From Patiria miniata (taxonomy: Eukaryota; Echinodermata; Asteroidea; Valvatida; Asterinidae): a stretch of DNA of 64,000 nucleotides. The stretch spans positions 16,186,898 through 16,250,897 of the forward strand of contig NW_024037076.1 of the NCBI RefSeq assembly GCF_015706575.1, given 5' to 3'. Below, in pieces: positions 45,855 through 56,159 of this stretch (the stretch's first letter is position 1; each line of letters starts with the position of its first letter). The notes beneath the pieces are model-generated. The model was not told where the DNA came from. It saw only the letters and a program-made list of their open reading frames with translations, and ran no database searches. The translations under genes were made by a program, and so were the position numbers.

Positions 45855-46615
45855 AGTGGCGTCAATCGCTTCTCAAAAGTGGGGGGGGGGGGGGGGCATA
45901 CCTTGATGCCTTGATGCGAAGCCCCTACGGCGTGGGGTTCGGGGCCCGCTTGAAGGCCCGAAAAAATAATCGGATTCTAGATGCTCTGTGGTGTGATCTG
46001 AGGAAATTTTTTACCACTTTTCTCCATGCTTTAACTAATATTTTCGTGGCAAAAGATAATTATTTGAACATCGTTTTCGAGGTTGGAGTCATTGAATCGG
46101 CTACCGGTATTCTGAGCTATTGGCGTGTGGTTCGGAGCCCGCTTAAGGGCCCCGAAAAATATCGGATGCTCGATGCTCTGTGGTGTGATCTGAGGCAATT
46201 TCTTGCCACTTTAACCAATAATTTTCTTAGCAAAAGATAATAAATTAAACATAATTTTCGAGATTTGCTCAGCTAAAGGCATAAGATAATTATTTGAACA
46301 TCGTTTTCGAGGTTGCAGTCATTGAATCAGCTACCAGAATTCTGAGCTACAGGCGTGTGGTTCGGGGCCCCGAAAAATTTGGATTCTAAATGCTCTGTGG
46401 TGCTATCTGAGGCAATATCTGACCACATTAACCAATATTTTCTAAGCAAAAGATACATTAAAGTACATAATTGGGCCCTGTAAATGAGACACGAGTTCAA
46501 AAATCTGGGGGGGGGGGACATTTGATATTGTGTCCCCCACCCTTCAAAATGTGTGTGTGTGTGGGGGGGGGGGGGGGGACATCTCCCCCTGTCCCCCAGG
46601 ATTGACGCCCATGGG
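45855..46615. repeat. Composite G-run repeat with three internal copies, in intron 1 of gene 2
   Basis: Three successive copies (about 45,935, 46,128 and 46,357) contain GGATTCTAGATGCTCTGTGG-like and GTGGTTCGGGGCCC-like blocks, preceded by ATTGAATCGGCTACC. It is bounded by CCAGTGGCGTCAATCGC and ATTGACGCCCATGG. Inverted relative to the 26.3-kb copy. Confidence 0.6.
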
Positions 46616-47406
46616 ATAAACACAAGTGTTTAAACTGTCATCAAAGATGTATTAATCCAGGCCCCTGTTCACATAATAATATTCAATAAAGTATATAATG
46701 AATTAACACTAATAACAAATGGATGAAACAAAGTGCAAAACAATACAACACAAGAGCAAGATAAACGAAAAAAACAAGCGATCAAACAGAAAAGACTGCC
46801 CGCCCGCCTGATAGACAGCCAGACCCCGCTCGCCCGACAGACAAAGTCAGACATACAGACAGATAGACACCCAACAGACGAACAAAACATGAAATAAAAA
46901 CAGACAAACAAAACACATCCTAGATGAATAACAAATATCCAACCATTGATGGTAATTGATAAAATCTGAATAGTGTCTCCGAAATTGAAACCGCTTATTA
47001 TAGATTTCCCACATGTTCACGATTCGTTTGCTCCGACTCTACGAAATTGATAGAATCTATCCTTTTATCTTTTCACAAAACACTTTGCCATCCATCAAAA
47101 TCCAATTTCCCCATTAACGCTTTGTGGCTTCATTTTACGTCACCTGAAAACGATCATGGCATTACCATCTGTCTGCTCCTCTCTTCATCAGAAACCGCGG
47201 GGCACGAATACGAGGTTTAGTTATATCAGTGCGCGCTGGTGAAAAGATGTTATTTGGGCAATAACATTCATTGTGGAGTATAACTGTCGATTTTTCTCTG
47301 TATGATACAGTGCACAAGTTTCATTTTGTGCTACGAGATGGAACCAATCGTCACCCTGTGATTCTTCAATGATTTCATTGTGGTAATTGTTTGTGTGTCG
47401 TAACAG
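46616..47406. other. Intron 1 of gene 2, rest
   Basis: A stretch rich in CAGACAGA-like words (about 46,790-46,900). No coding content on either strand could be supported. Confidence 0.4.
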
Positions 47407-47512
47407 AGTGCTGCCAGATTGATTGTACCCCTGGGAACATGTGTTGCAATCGATGTTCTGGCAATTGGAGTATTGAAACCATCCAAAGCATCGACAACAC
47501 AACGATCTGTCT
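47407..47512 (+). CDS. Cys-rich N-terminal cap exon (exon 2)
   Basis: Between a TCGTAACAG acceptor and CT|GTAAGAAA donor, 106 bp, phase 1 in and phase 2 out. It reads E-CCQIDCTPGNMCCNRCSGNW, then SIETIQSIDNTTIC-L, with seven or more cysteines followed by the first Leu of the LRR array. This is the expected LRRNT-like cap or a small Cys-rich module; the N-W-S and N-T-T sites are potential N-glycosylation sites. The minus-strand open frame over the same place is a shadow, because only the plus frame has matching splice phases to both neighbours. Confidence 0.65.
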
Positions 47513-47972
47513 GTAAGAAACAAACCTAGCTTGTTTGATGAAAGAAACATTTTTCACTAAAGATTTGAACTTTATTTCTTTGAATTTGTAGTTAATAATA
47601 ACAATAAGAACAATGTACATAAGATGGAATTTTGCGTCGAGGTGATGTAAATCAAATTAAGTTTTTCCCTTCAAGAACAATGTAGTTGCATTTGAAACAC
47701 TGATTTCCACTTCAGGACATTAGTATAAAGTACTACACAATAAAGGAAGACAATAGTACATCTTGAACCAGGACCATAGAAGTACAAACATTGCGCACAA
47801 TTTGACAGATTGAGATAAAATGTGAATTGTAATTCATCTATAAACCATGTCAGGCCTTAAACGTTTAAGATTGAATACTAAATAGTACTTTATCCAAAGC
47901 TTATGTCGAGACAATTCAACATGAGATTGTATTGTTTTGGAATATAGGTTGTTGTATAATGAACGCATGAGT

Positions 47973-48117
47973 GAAATAGACCTATAACATAATGAAGTCC
48001 CGCTTTGTTATAATGTGCGCTTTCCTATGGGAGCTTGTTGGCTCTCGTCCCCACCTGGCTCCCATAGGAAAGCCGCGTGTAAATAAAGCGCGACGTCATT
48101 ATGTCTTAGGTCTATTG
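47973..48117. mobile_element. Short hairpin MITE in intron 2
   Basis: The ends AATAGACCTA.AACATAATGA and TCATTATGTCTTAGGTCTATT are inverted, and inner arms GCTTTCCTATGGGAG/CTCCCATAGGAAAGC also pair. About 145 bp, 87 bp before exon 3. Confidence 0.7.
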
Positions 48118-48204
48118 CGCTATTGCAATTACAAGTCTAAGGGTACAGTATCTGATTCAAGTAGTAGTATTTTCAGCTTCTTATCGTTCCATGATTGTCT
48201 ACAG

Positions 48205-48276
48205 GAAACTAAACGATGGCATAATCTCACATTTGGAGCCAGGCGTATTCAAAAGATTTTCTCGTCTCGAAACCCT
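48205..48276 (+). CDS. LRR exon 3
   Basis: 72 bp between TGTCTACAG and CT|GTGAGT. It reads KLNDGIISHLEPGVFKRFSR then LETL, giving with the split Leu a standard 24-residue LRR (L1, L3, I8, L11, F16, F19, L22, L25). It is more diverged than the other LRR exons, as expected for a first repeat. Confidence 0.75.
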
Positions 48277-49035
48277 GTGAGTATTTAGTACATATTATGG
48301 GCGTTTGTGTTTGTTGCTACCCCCCGCCCCCCCCCCCCCCCCTGAAAAACCAGCCATGCAGGTTAACTACATTATCAATACTGATATAAGCAGGAACCAG
48401 TCTACACTGGTCTTTATAAGAAATGAAATGCGGACCGGCGTATTTTGTAAAAACTATACCACGACCGGTTTTTTTCTCATTCAAGAGGAAGTAATTTTAT
48501 ATTGCTCGGACAAAGGCAATGAAAAAGTAAAAGCTGCCCCGATCTATACAATGGATCACGTAAACAGTAATTTTCACCACGTTATGGCATTAGTCGAAAT
48601 GATATGATAAAATATGCGTTCTGCGTGCTATTTTCGAGTTTCAACTCGATTTTTTTCCCCCTCACAATTACTGCTTTTCCCCTTTGCTATATAAAAGTTA
48701 TTCACTTTGAAAGAGACATCTAATAACCAAATCCAGCGCCGTTTAGTTATTGAATTATTTCTCTAAATAACTTGGATTATTATTAGCTGCCGAACAATAT
48801 TTCGGCTCTTGCAGGGCGGGTTCATTGATGCGCAAAATGAAAACCCCTATCAGAGAGTTGCAGACACCGTAATTCGATTTTTTAAACCAATACAAATTGG
48901 AGAGAAAATAATTTTTTTTTTAAAGCAAGGGGTATGCACATTTTATATTTTGCCAATTAATGTCAAGAGAGTTCTTCCCAATGTAACTATTTGGCAGAAT
49001 ATTTCAACTGTGTTGTTCTCAATTTGATTCGACAG
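48277..49035. other. Intron 3
   Basis: Contains a C-run (about 48,320-48,342) and sequence related to 50,200-50,420, 57,200-57,400 and 60,770-60,960 (AAATCCAGCGACGTTTAGT-like). A 100-codon frame here lacks any domain and splice support. Confidence 0.5.
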
Positions 49036-49107
49036 TGAAATGAACAATCTTCCGCTAGTGTCGATTTACCCCGGTACCTTTGGTGGACTTTCCAATCTCA
49101 CAGAACT
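49036..49107 (+). CDS. LRR exon 4 (type beta)
   Basis: Acceptor GATTCGACAG, donor CT|GTAAGTTTG, 72 bp, phase 2. Reads EMNNLPLVSIYPGTFGGLSN then LTEL. Type beta exons are recognised by the GATTCGACAG acceptor, the TFGGL core and the GTAAGTTTGATGTGGTTCG-like donor side. Confidence 0.8.
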
Positions 49108-49397
49108 GTAAGTTTGATGTGGTTTGCATCTTTTTCTTTTACAAGAATTAACCTTAATGACTTTCTCCATGAACCACACATTTTAATATTCCTCGATGGA
49201 AGAAATAAATAAATAAGTCTAAATCTTTCCAATGTTTAATGAAAATGAAGAGAAATTTGACGTCCATACTGTATGAATAGTGATAAACATTAATTGGAAT
49301 AGAAATTACATTTTAGCAGTCATTTTAACACTAATCTAAATTTACAGATTTTGCAGTGTATTCCAGCTTTGTTATATTCTCCATTTGATTTGACCAT

Positions 49398-49469
49398 TAG
49401 AATGGTAAGTCTTCCGCGCGTGTTCATTCCCGCTGGTGCACTTGATGCATCCTCCAATCTCGAAACCCT
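49398..49469 (+). pseudogene. Dead LRR exon (type beta), both splice sites lost
   Basis: 72 bp aligned to the beta exons (RMVSLPRVFIPAGALDASSN, then LETL). The acceptor is CCAT in place of ACAG and the donor is CG in place of GT. The frame is open but it should not be spliced. Confidence 0.7.
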
Positions 49470-50565
49470 CGAAGTTGGACACCGTTCTTGGTGTCACAAA
49501 AGAAACTAAAAGCTCAATAAGCAATGGAAGCTATTAGAATGGGAATCGAACTAAAAAGTATCAATCTCACACTAAAAACTGTTTCGGCAATTCCCTTTTT
49601 TATTTGGATCGTGGGCAATGTCTTTAGGCTCCCTTTTTTGGCATATAGTTTGCATATAATTGAAGTTGTTGGTTAAGTACCTGCACAGAAACCGCATGTC
49701 TTAATGAGTTTTGAAAAGACGTCTTGAGTCATGGTCACATGCTAAAACAAATATATAAATCAATGCCCCGTGGTTGGTATAACTGGTAATTATTGGATTT
49801 CATGGCCGTTTCATTATGTTTTTATTATGAGTTTTGAAAAGACGTCTTCAACCATGGGTCACAGGCTAAAACAATTAAATAAAGGCCCCAGTGGGTGGAA
49901 CTGAAAAATTGGATTTTATGGCCGTTTTATTATCAGTTAATTAGCATTATTTTACAAATACTTTAAATTTTCGCAAAGCACCGAGTATGTCGGGATATAC
50001 TTTATTTTATTTGGTGTAAGAGTCAGACAATATAAAAATAAAAGTCAACGGCAATCTATAATGGATCACGTTAAATTGACGTGCACCACCTTATGACAAA
50101 GTCTAGATAAGTATGATTAAAGTGTTCCTGAGGCTGGTTTCGAGTTTAAAATCGGAAAAAAATATTATTTCATTTGTTATTTAATTTCTTTTTTTCCTAG
50201 CAAGTTATTAACTCCGAAAGACACATCTCACAACCAAATCCAGCGACGTTTAGTCATTGAATTATTGCTTCATAAAATTTGAATTGCTATGCTGCCGGAC
50301 AATATTTCGGCTCTCGAAGGCGGGTTCATTTATACGCAAAATGAAACTCTTTTTTTTTCCAGAGAGTTGGAAACAACAAAAATCTGACTTTTTGGGTTAA
50401 TCATAATATACAAATTGAAAATGTGTCAGCAGAACATATCCTGTTTTGAGGAGCACATGTATGGACCTTTTATTTTGTGAAGTAATATTAAGCGCGTTGT
50501 TCCCCACGGTAATATTAATATTTGGCAGCTATATCAACTGTGTTGTTCACCATTTGATTCGACAG
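49470..50565. repeat. Duplicated intron segment (paralogue of 56,590-57,540)
   Basis: Near-identical to the segment about 7.0 kb further right, including GTTTTGAAAAGACGTCTTCA, CCCCGTGGTTGGTATAACTG and GGTGTAAGAGTCAGACAATA. The GTTTTGAAAAGACGTCTTCA block recurs internally (49,710, 49,832, 56,406, 56,710, 56,833, 60,374), so an older shorter duplication preceded the long one. Confidence 0.8.
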
Positions 50566-50618
50566 TTATCTGACAAATCTTCCGCTAGGGTCGATTTACT
50601 CTGGTACCTTTGGTGGAC
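50566..50618 (+). pseudogene. 3'-truncated LRR exon (type beta)
   Basis: Good GATTCGACAG acceptor, then YLTNLPLGSIYSGTFGGLT. The last third and the donor are replaced by sequence found in introns elsewhere (CATCCAAAATATCTTTGGCA, compare 57,886). A deletion fused exon and intron. Confidence 0.7.
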
Positions 50619-50795
50619 TCACAGTCACATCCAAAATATCTTTGGCAAATTTACTGTATTCAGTTTATGTCAAAACCATAGTAATGGTCCTTAAGTTCAT
50701 AGTTTGGTCATATTGATCTTTTTTTGTGTGATACCTCTTTGTGAGAGGACACCCTGTGTATTTCAACTCCGTTTATTCTTTACTTGACTTGACAG

Positions 50796-50867
50796 TCGGT
50801 TGGAAAATCTTCCCGTAGAGTCGATTGCTGTCGACACGTTTAGCGGGCTGATCAATCTTCAACGGCT
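50796..50867 (+). CDS. LRR exon 5 (type alpha)
   Basis: Acceptor TTGACTTGACAG, donor CT|GTAAGTTTGATACGACTCC, 72 bp. Reads RLENLPVESIAVDTFSGLIN then LQRL. Type alpha has the TTGACTTGACAG acceptor and TFSGLINL core. Confidence 0.85.
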
Positions 50868-50997
50868 GTAAGTTTGATACGACTCCTGTTTGTTTATGAT
50901 GTCACAGCAGAAAAGGCAATTTTAATTTGCATATCATAAGCGTTGGGCATCAATCTGACTCTCTCCATAGTTACCATTAACCATTTCCTTTACAGCG

Positions 50998-51405
50998 ACA
51001 ATAGCGTATCTAGCTTTTGATATCAGGCGGGGGGGGGGGGGGCACCCGCACATCCGCGCCGAAATGTAGAAAAAAAAATTCTCCGGACACTTGGCCTCCG
51101 TAAAATAAAAAAGCGGGGAGGGGAGGGAGACTATTACCTATCTTCTAAATGGGGGCGCTCGTCAAAACTGACCATTATGCATACTGGAAAAGCTATGTCG
51201 ATTTTCATGGCGCATCGTAATGATTTTTGAGCTGTTTTTTTTAGGTTGATGTCAGAACTCTCTAACCTTTTATGGAAACACTTACTGAAAAACAAATATT
51301 TCAAACAAATCCGCCGGGGGGGGGGGGGGGGTGGGGTGGGGGGGGGGTGGGGGGGGGTGGGGTGGGGGGGTTGCCCCTTCTGCCCCCCCCGGATACGCCA
51401 CTGTC
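50998..51405. mobile_element. G-run flanked MITE in intron, copy 1
   Basis: Bounded by TAGCGTATCTAGCTTTTGAT and GGATACGCCACTGTCG. Inner blocks are TCCGGACACTTGGCCTCCGT and GGCGCTCGTCAAAACTGACC. Copies lie in the same position after the alpha exons at 53,270, 54,989 and 58,046, plus a partial one at 61,722. Confidence 0.75.
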
Positions 51406-51919
51406 GAGTGAGAGTAACATGTGTCCATAAAATAGCTGTTTAATTGCAGCAGACTTTAATAAAAAGGAGTTAATCAGGTTCCTTTTTTCTTTGATTTAAC
51501 AAAATAAAACTGTTATTTATGTATTTTTTTGAATTAATCGAAATTGGGTACTTGAATTCTTCCCACGTAATATTTACTAACACATTTAGTATTGACTTTG
51601 AAAAAGGCCTACTTGTAATTTATGATATTAATTCATCTGCTAATTTTTCACGAATTAACTTAAATGAATGTCTTCATGGACCACACATGTTAATATTTCT
51701 CGATGGGAGAAATACAAAATGTATCTAAATCTGTCCGATGCTTAAATAAAAATGAAGTGCAATTTGAGGTACATATACCGAGCTGACAGTTCAACTGAAA
51801 AGTGGCAATCATTAATTTGAATAGAAAGTACACTTTAATAGTACTTTTAACACAATCTAAATTCACAGATTTTGAAGAGTATTCCAGCTTTGTTATATAT
51901 TTTTCATTTGATTCGTCAG

Positions 51920-51950
51920 TGAAATGATAAATTTTCCGCTCGTGTCGATT
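51920..51950 (+). pseudogene. 5' stub of an LRR exon (type beta)
   Basis: After TCGTCAG: EMINFPLVSI, then the exon sequence joins intron sequence TATCCGCAAAATGAAAAC. Microhomology of about 6 bp (ATTTAtCC) at the joint suggests a deletion. Confidence 0.65.
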
Positions 51951-52150
51951 TATCCGCAAAATGAAAACCTTTTTTTCAGAGAGTTATAGACATCCAAAAT
52001 CGGACTTTTTTAGTTTAACATAACATACAAACTGAAAAGTTGTTACAGGGAAAAAAATCCTGTTTTTTAAGGAGAACATGTATGGATTTTAACTTTGGTG
52101 AAGTAATAATAAGATCGCTTATCCCCATGGTAATATAATTGATTCGACAG

Positions 52151-52222
52151 TTATCTGATCAATCTGCCGCTCGTGTCGATTTTCCCCCGTACCTTTGGTG
52201 GACTCGCCAATCTCCAAACCCT
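52151..52222 (+). CDS. LRR exon 6 (type beta)
   Basis: Acceptor GATTCGACAG, donor CT|GTAAGTTTG, 72 bp. Reads YLINLPLVSIFPRTFGGLAN then LQTL. Confidence 0.85.
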
Positions 52223-52798
52223 GTAAGTTTGATTTGGTTCGTGTTTTAGTCGTTGTTAATTAAAGTGTACAATGCAAGCTTTATGTGTTTCTTAAGCTAT
52301 CTACATAGGAACCAAACTCACTCCCACAAAAGCTAACGTTAACCACCTTAATAATTTACAAAAAGGTCTTTTGTGGTCATTTGTTTTAAATTTGGTTTAT
52401 ATATACAAACTCAGTTGTTCAACCTAGTAAATATATACAGCCAGGTTATGTAATGGACCTTTGTGTGATTTAAGTGATATCAATTCTCTGTCTTTTTTCC
52501 TTCTGTCTTTTTTCCAATCTGATAAGACTTCAATAGGGAAGTCACAATATTGATTTGTTTTTAATATTAACAACATAGATGTAACAGATGATAATAACTA
52601 CTTCCATCACAATGTGTGCTCAAACGAAATAATATATTATGCTGCGATGTGATGTCTTTGGAATAGTATATTAGAAATATTTTGTTGTATATGATGTCCC
52701 CCAAAAAGAAAACTACAAAGGTATAATATGAACTAAGCGAGGACCAGAGGAATGCATCCAAGATATCATTGGAAAGCTTACTGCTTTAATGGTTATTA

Positions 52799-53166
52799 GG
52801 ACAAAAAAAAAGTCTCCGGTTTCTGGTATGCGCACGCGTCGCCGTAGCCAGGCGCGTCGGAAAAATGAAAAAGTTTTTTTGTCAATGAAAGATGATGTCT
52901 CAAAACCGCCAAATTCACTGTTTTGACTGGAATCCTGCTGCTGCACAATTTTAACGTATTTTTAGATAGGGTTATGATCGAGAATAAGCTTTATATGGCT
53001 TCTCTTGACTCCCATGTATTTGCACTAAGTCTAGTCGGGCACCATTTGCAGTCATCAGCCGAAATTTGAGGCAAAAAAATCAGGTAAAAAAAAAAAAAGC
53101 CGCGTCGCTGCACCACTTTTTGGGCAAGCTCCATACCAGAAACCGGAGACTTTTTTTGGGGGGGCC
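52799..53166. mobile_element. GGCC-family MITE, copy 2
   Basis: Flanked by TTA on both sides (52,796-52,798 and 53,167-53,169), ends GGACAAAAAAAAAGTCTCCGG and inverted. The paralogous empty site is TTATTAAGTTCATAC at 59,875-59,889. Opposite in orientation to copy 1. Confidence 0.85.
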
Positions 53167-53269
53167 TTAAGTTCATACTTCGGTTATCATCCCTTTCTTT
53201 GTGTGATACCTTTTTTGAGAGGACACCCTGTGTATTTTATGTCCGTTTATTCTTTACTTGACTTGACAG

Positions 53270-53341
53270 TCGGATGCAGAGTCTTCCTCTAGCGTCGATT
53301 ACGAACGACACATTTAGCGGGCTGATCAATCTCCACGAGCT
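53270..53341 (+). CDS. LRR exon 7 (type alpha)
   Basis: Acceptor TTGACTTGACAG, donor CT|GTAAGTTTG, 72 bp. Reads RMQSLPLASITNDTFSGLIN then LHEL. Closest to exon 8 at 54,989. Confidence 0.85.
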
Positions 53342-53461
53342 GTAAGTTTGATACGACTCCTGTTTGTTTATGATGTCACATCAGAAAATGCAATTTTAAT
53401 TTGCATATCATAAGCGTTGGGCATCAATCTGACTCTCTCCATAGTTACCATTAACTATTTT

Positions 53462-53870
53462 CTTTCGAGTGACAGTAGCGTATCCAGATTCTGATATCAG
53501 GCGGCGGGGTGGGGGGGGGGGGCAACCGCACATCCGCGCTGAAATGTAGAAGCTTTTTTTTTTCTCCGGACACTTGGCCTCCGTAAAATAAAAAAAAGGG
53601 GGGGGGGAGACTATTACCTTTCTTCCAAATTGGGCGCTCGTCAAAACTGACCATTATTGTGCATACTGGAAAAGCTATGTCGATTTTCATGGCGCATCGT
53701 AATGATTTTTGAGCTTTTTTTTTTTAAGTTGAAGTCAGAACTCTCTAACCATTTATGGAAATACTTACTGATAAACAAATATAAATAAATATTTCAAACA
53801 AATCCGCCGGGGGGGGGGGGGGGGAGTTGCCCCCTGTACCCCCCCCCCCCCGCTCTCTGGATACGCCACT
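53462..53870. mobile_element. G-run flanked MITE in intron, copy 2
   Basis: Same family and same relative position as 50,998-51,405. Ends GTAGCGTATCCAGATTCTGA and GGATACGCCACTGTCG. Confidence 0.75.
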
Positions 53871-54520
53871 GTCGAGTGAGAGTAACATGTGTCCATTAAA
53901 ATAGCTGTTTTATTTCAGAAGACTGTAATAAGGAGTTAATCAGGTTCCTTTTACTTTGATTTAACAAAATAAAACTGTTATTTATGTATTTTTTGGAATT
54001 AATCGAAATTGTTTTTTTTTTTAGCTATCTAAATAGGAACCAAACTCACTCCCACAAAAGCTAACGTTAACCACCTTAATATTTTACAAAAAGGTCTTTT
54101 GTGGTCATTTGTTTTAAATTTGGTTTATATATACAAACTCAGTTGTTCAACTTAGTAAATATATACAGTCAGGTTATGTAATGGACCTTTGTGATATTAA
54201 AGTGATATCAATTCTCTGTCTTTTTTTCCTTCCGACCAATCTGATAAGACTTCAATAGGGAAGTCACAATATTGATTTGTTTTAAAAAATAACAACATAG
54301 ATGTAACAGATGATAATAACTACTTCCATCACAAGGTATGCTCAAACGAAATAATATATTATGCTGCGATGTGATGTCTTTGGAATAGTATATTAGAAAT
54401 ATTTTGTTGTATATGATGTCCCCCAAAAAGAAAACTCCAAAGGTATAATATGAACTAAGCGAGAACCAGAGGGGTGCATTTAATATATCATTGGAAAGCT
54501 TACTGCTTTAATGGTTATTA

Positions 54521-54885
54521 GGACAAAAAAAAGTCTCCGGTTTCTGGTATGCGCACGCGTCGCTGTAGCCATGCGCGTCGGCAAAATGAAAACGTGTTTT
54601 TTTTCAATGAAAGATGATGTCTCAAAACCGCCAAATTGACTGGTTTGACTGGAATCCTGCTGCTGCACAATTTTAACGTATTTTTAGATGGGGTTATGAT
54701 CGAGAATAAGCTTTATATGGCTTCTCTTGACTCCCATGTATTTGCACTAAGTCTAGTCGGGCACCATTTGCAGTCATCAGCCGAAATTTGAGGCAAAAAA
54801 ATCAGGTAAAAAAAAAAAAAGCCGCGTCGCTGCACCACTTTTTGGGCAAGCTCCATACCAGAAACCGAGACTTTTTTTTTTGGCC
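54521..54885. mobile_element. GGCC-family MITE, copy 3
   Basis: Flanked by TTA (54,518-54,520 and 54,886-54,888) at the position equivalent to copy 2, so one insertion was duplicated with its surroundings. Confidence 0.85.
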
Positions 54886-54988
54886 TTAAGTTCATACTTC
54901 GGTTATCATCCCTTTCTTTGTGTGATACCTTTTTTGAGAGGACACCCTGTGTATTTTATGTCCGTTTATTCTTTACTTGACTTGACAG

Positions 54989-55060
54989 TTCGATGGAGAG
55001 TCTTCCTCTAGCGTCGATTACCAACGACATATTTAGCGGGCTGATCAATCTCCACCAGCT
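54989..55060 (+). CDS. LRR exon 8 (type alpha)
   Basis: Acceptor TTGACTTGACAG, donor CT|GTAAGTTTG, 72 bp. Reads SMESLPLASITNDIFSGLIN then LHQL. It differs from exon 7 at few sites, which dates their separation as recent relative to the other exons. Confidence 0.85.
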
Positions 55061-55189
55061 GTAAGTTTGAAACGACTCCTGTTTGTTTATGATGTCACAG
55101 CAGAAAATGCAATTTTAATTTGCATATCATAAGCGTTGGGCATCAATCTGACTCTCTCCATAGTTACCATTAACCATTTTCTTTCGAGT

Positions 55190-55570
55190 GACAGTAGCGT
55201 ATCCAGACTTTGATATCAGGCGGGGTCTGGGGCAACCGCACATCCGCGCCGAAATGTAGAAGAATTTTTTTCTTCTCCGGACACTTGGCCTCCGTAAAAT
55301 AAAAAAGTGGGGGGGGGGGGAGACTATTACCTTTCTTCCAAATAGGGGCGCTCGTCAAAACTGACCATTATTGTGCATATTGGAAAAGCTATGTCGATTT
55401 TCATGGCGCATCGTAATGATTTTTGAGCTGTTTTTTTTTTAAGTTGATGTCAGAAATCTCTAACCATTTATGGAAACACTTATATTTCAAAAAACAAATA
55501 TTTCAAAAAAAATCCGCCAAGGGGGTGGGGGGGAGTTGCAACTTCTGCCCTCCCCCCTCTGGATACGCCA
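55190..55570. mobile_element. G-run flanked MITE in intron, copy 3
   Basis: Same family and position as 50,998-51,405, with a shorter left G-run. Confidence 0.75.
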
Positions 55571-56087
55571 CTGTCGAGTGAGAGTACCATGTGTCCATTA
55601 AAATAGCTGTTTAATTTCAGAAGACTTTAATTAGGAGTTAATCAGGTTCTTTTTACTTTGATTGAACAAAATAAAACTGTTATTTATGTATTGTTTGGAA
55701 TTAATCGAAATTGGGTACTTGAATTCTTCCCACGTAATATTTGCTCACACATTTATTATTGACTTTTAAAAAAGGCCTACTTGTAATTTATAATATTAAT
55801 TCATCTGCTAATTTTTCGCGAATTAACTTGAATGAATGTCTTCATTGACCACACATTTTAATATTTCTCGATGGGAGAAATAAAAAACAAATCTAAATCT
55901 GTCCAATGTTTAAATAAAAATGAAGTGGAATTTGAGGTACATATACCGAGCTGACAGTTCAACTGAAAAGTGGCAATCATTAATTTGAATAGAACGTACA
56001 CTTTAATAGTACTTTTAACACAATCTAAATTTACAGATTTTGAAGAGTATTCCAGTTTTGTTATATATTTTTCATTTGATTCGACAG

Positions 56088-56159
56088 TGAAATGATAAAT
56101 GTTCCGCTCGCGTCGATTCCCGCTGGTGCACTTGATTGATTCTCCAATCTCAAAACCCT
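56088..56159 (+). pseudogene. Dead LRR exon (type beta)
   Basis: Intact GATTCGACAG acceptor, then EMINVPLASIPAGALD, an in-frame TGA, and SNLKT; the donor GT has become CT. It is related to the dead exon at 49,398 (both read PAGALD), so their parent had diverged from the other beta exons. Confidence 0.75.

Noticed and set aside
47221-47620. Minus-strand Cys-containing frame of 109 codons
   Set aside because: Shadow of the plus-strand Cys-rich exon at 47,407-47,512, whose splice phases match both neighbours.
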